The translations under genes and the position numbers were made by a program. From Deltaproteobacteria bacterium (GTDB lineage: Bacteria; Desulfobacterota; DSM-4660; Desulfatiglandales; B25-G16), in assembly GCA_019310745.1 (NCBI GenBank), contig JAFDDS010000038.1:1-6687 (forward strand): DNA of 6,687 nucleotides, read 5' to 3'. A model generated the notes under the pieces. It had not been told where the DNA came from. It worked only from the letters and a program-made list of their open reading frames with translations, and searched no databases. Each line of letters opens with the position of its first letter. Within the stretch, counting starts at the first letter, position 1. Below are positions 5,528 to 6,687 of this stretch, in pieces.

Positions 5528-6214
5528 TTAAAACAATTTTGCGCCTTCTGCAAGGTTTTTTAATGACTCCATGTTAAGAATCTTGACCTTCTTTCCCTCA
5601 CTCTCTATTATTCCCGCCTCACGCATTTTTGAAAAGATTCTGGAAAGTGTCTCTGGTATGGTTCCAAGGAGACTGGCAAGCTGGCCCTTTGGGATTTCCA
5701 GAGTAAATGCGTCATTTCTACTCTCTTCTTTTGAAACATGGAGGAAATATGTGGCTAGTCGGCTTGGGATCTCTTTTAGAGAAAGATCTTCTACCTGGAT
5801 TGTAAACTGACGGAGCCGATCTGAAAGAGCGTCCAGTATATTGAGGGCTATATCTGGATTTTTCTTTATTAAATTTATAAACCCATCTCGTGGGAAGAAT
5901 AGTGCTTTAGTAGGCTTCATGGCATCAGCACTTGCTGGATAAGTTTCGCCGGAAAAGAGCGGAACCGGGCCAAAGATATCGCGGGGTTTAACGAGTCTTA
6001 ATATCTTTTCTTTACCTTCAGACGAAATCTTGTAGATCTTTACAAAACCCGAGTATACCACAAAAAATCCCTTACCCTCATCGCCTTCTAAAAAGATGAT
6101 TTGACCTTTGCTGAAATGTTTTTCAACAGCTATCTCAGCCAGGTCACTTAACTTCCCTTCCTGTAATCCTTTGAAGATTGGAATAGCAGAAATTATGCTT
6201 GCTTTTTCATCCAT
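5528..6214 (-). CDS. hcpR: Crp/Fnr-family regulator, HcpR-like
   Basis: This 228-residue protein has a Crp-type effector domain (about 12-125: IPIFKGL, FLEGDEGKGFFVVYSGFVKIY, LRLVKPRDIFG), a dimerisation helix (about 125-142) and a C-terminal winged helix (about 150-215: IPKGQLASLLGTIPETLSRIFSKM). In the recognition helix E188, S191 and R192 reproduce the Fnr E-x-x-S-R contacts for TTGA half-sites, matching both operators in this window. There is no cysteine, so an Fnr-type Fe-S cluster is excluded. HcpR and DNR relatives sense NO through haem, which is a plausible but unproven mode here. The predicted role is activation of hcp and the DUF2249 gene under nitrosative stress. The start ATG comes 1 nt after the stop of the 106-aa gene and has no good ribosome site of its own, implying translational coupling. 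The symbol rests on domain type and the linked targets; a general Crp/Fnr label is the safe fallback. Confidence 0.85.
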   Translation of the reverse strand: MDEKASIISAIPIFKGLQEGKLSDLAEIAVEKHFSKGQIIFLEGDEGKGFFVVYSGFVKIYKISSEGKEKILRLVKPRDIFGPVPLFSGETYPASADAMKPTKALFFPRDGFINLIKKNPDIALNILDALSDRLRQFTIQVEDLSLKEIPSRLATYFLHVSKEESRNDAFTLEIPKGQLASLLGTIPETLSRIFSKMREAGIIESEGKKVKILNMESLKNLAEGAKLF

Positions 6215-6215
6215 A

Positions 6216-6536
6216 TTAAATATTTTGTAACATTTCTTCCAGTTTCGATCTTTTTTCCTTAAGATCGCCTTCAGTCCAGCCTTCGGCGGATCCTGAAGCT
6301 TTTTTAATATTCATCGGTTTCATTATATCGTATGTTCCATCCTCAAAAAACACAGGCACCTGTAAAAGGTAATCAATATTATCAGGACATCCAGCAGCAA
6401 AAAAGTGACCAGGCCGTCTTCCCTGTTTAACTTTATCTCTTATCTTGTCAAATGTTTTTGTTGAAATAACCAGACCATTCTGGCCTGTAAAACTCTTCAC
6501 CAGATCTCCAGGTTCAAATAAGGTCTTTTTTCCCAT
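6216..6536 (-). CDS. Unrecognised 106-aa protein coupled to the HcpR-like regulator
   Basis: I do not recognise this protein. It has 106 residues, is mostly hydrophilic, and has no signal peptide or membrane segment. The N-terminal two thirds look beta-rich: EPGDLVKSFTGQNGLVIST (8-26), then a basic stretch KIRDKVKQGRRPGHFF (31-46), then DYLLQVPVFFEDGTYDIMKP (55-74). This would suit a small SH3-like barrel. The last 20 residues form a charged helix (EGDLKEKRSKLEEMLQNI). There is one cysteine, C50, in AAGCPDN. The ATG at 6536 is chosen because AGGGAG lies 7 nt upstream. Upstream in-frame ATGs at 6542 and 6566 are less likely, and the latter lies inside a heptamer repeat. Its stop is 1 nt from the start of the Crp/Fnr gene, so the two are co-translated and may act together, for example as a modulator of the regulator. 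That role is inference from position only. Confidence 0.75.
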   Translation of the reverse strand: MGKKTLFEPGDLVKSFTGQNGLVISTKTFDKIRDKVKQGRRPGHFFAAGCPDNIDYLLQVPVFFEDGTYDIMKPMNIKKASGSAEGWTEGDLKEKRSKLEEMLQNI

Positions 6537-6554
6537 ATTCATTCTCCCTAGTTT

Positions 6555-6585
6555 GTCATTTGTCATCGGTCATTTGTCATCAGTC
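6555..6585. repeat. Heptamer tandem repeat GTCATYN upstream of the regulator operon
   Basis: GTCATTT, GTCATCG, GTCATTT, GTCATCA and a final GTC run head to tail, equal to two copies of the 14-mer GTCATTTGTCATCR. It begins 18 bp upstream of the AUG of the 106-aa gene, so it lies in the transcript leader or promoter. Repeats of this type are common between genes in several environmental anaerobe lineages. Confidence 0.65.
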
Positions 6586-6660
6586 TTTTATGCACGCCTG
6601 AACATGCAACTTCCCTACACCTTACTATCTTAAGTTCCAGATTTATATTTGTTTCATAGC

Positions 6661-6687
6661 CAATTTAACCAATTTAACCAATTAAAC
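6661..6687. repeat. Three 9-bp tandem repeats CAATTTAAC
   Basis: CAATTTAAC, CAATTTAAC and CAATTAAAC are directly adjacent and run to the window edge, so the array may continue. No gene is visible between 6537 and 6687. On the minus strand TATAAA (just downstream of the array) could be a -10 for the regulator operon, but no convincing -35 at a normal distance was found. Confidence 0.55.

Noticed and set aside
5528..6214. Oxygen-sensing Fnr
   Set aside because: The protein has no cysteines and so cannot hold the Fnr 4Fe-4S cluster.
6537..6566. Longer form of the 106-aa protein starting at 6566 or 6542
   Set aside because: The first start lies in a heptamer repeat, and the AGGGAG ribosome site is too close to 6542 but well spaced for 6536.

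Overview
This 6.7-kb window looks like a stress-defence locus of an anaerobic, moderately AT-rich bacterium. The Hcp is of the strict-anaerobe type (Cys spacing C-X2-C-X8-C-X5-C). Its neighbours are a PerR-type regulator, an Fe-S carrier, a ferredoxin and an HcpR-like Crp/Fnr regulator. That set, plus intergenic repeats of the ACAGGAT and GTCAT types, suggests a Desulfobacterota, Nitrospirota or anammox-like environmental bacterium. This taxonomic placement is only an impression. No mobile element, CRISPR array, tRNA or rRNA was seen.

Left part (1-1205, minus strand): a compact operon reads perR, then a small NifU-C-terminal-domain (Nfu-type) protein, then a two-cluster ferredoxin-like protein that runs off the left edge. 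Its control region (1206-1497) holds a minus-strand promoter with both hexamers at consensus (TTGACA, 16 bp, TATAAT). A Per-box-like sequence lies over the -10, which suggests autoregulation by PerR. The same spacer carries the divergent plus-strand promoter of hcp.

Centre (1498-3162, plus strand): hcp encodes a full-length hybrid-cluster protein (NO/hydroxylamine reductase) with all four N-terminal cluster cysteines and all eight hybrid-cluster ligands. Upstream is the palindrome CCTTGATTTAAGTCAAGG, placed exactly as a class II Fnr-type activator site. The 287-bp convergent spacer behind hcp contains a strong GC-rich hairpin and an ACAGGAT inverted repeat.

Right part (3450-6536, minus strand): in transcription order, an unrecognised 106-aa protein is followed by a cysteine-free HcpR-like Crp/Fnr regulator, with 1 nt between stop and start. 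After a spacer comes a DUF2249 plus CMD/AhpD-like protein, then a MetE/URO-D-superfamily protein with a probable zinc site. The promoter of this last pair carries a second copy of the hcp operator (16 identical bases), with the same operator to -10 distance.

Taken together, the regulator, its predicted recognition residues (E-x-x-S-R) and two matching operators suggest a local HcpR-type regulon for nitrosative stress (hcp, the DUF2249-CMD gene and probably the MetE-like gene). It sits next to a PerR-controlled peroxide/iron-sulfur operon. The ferredoxin is a plausible electron donor for Hcp.
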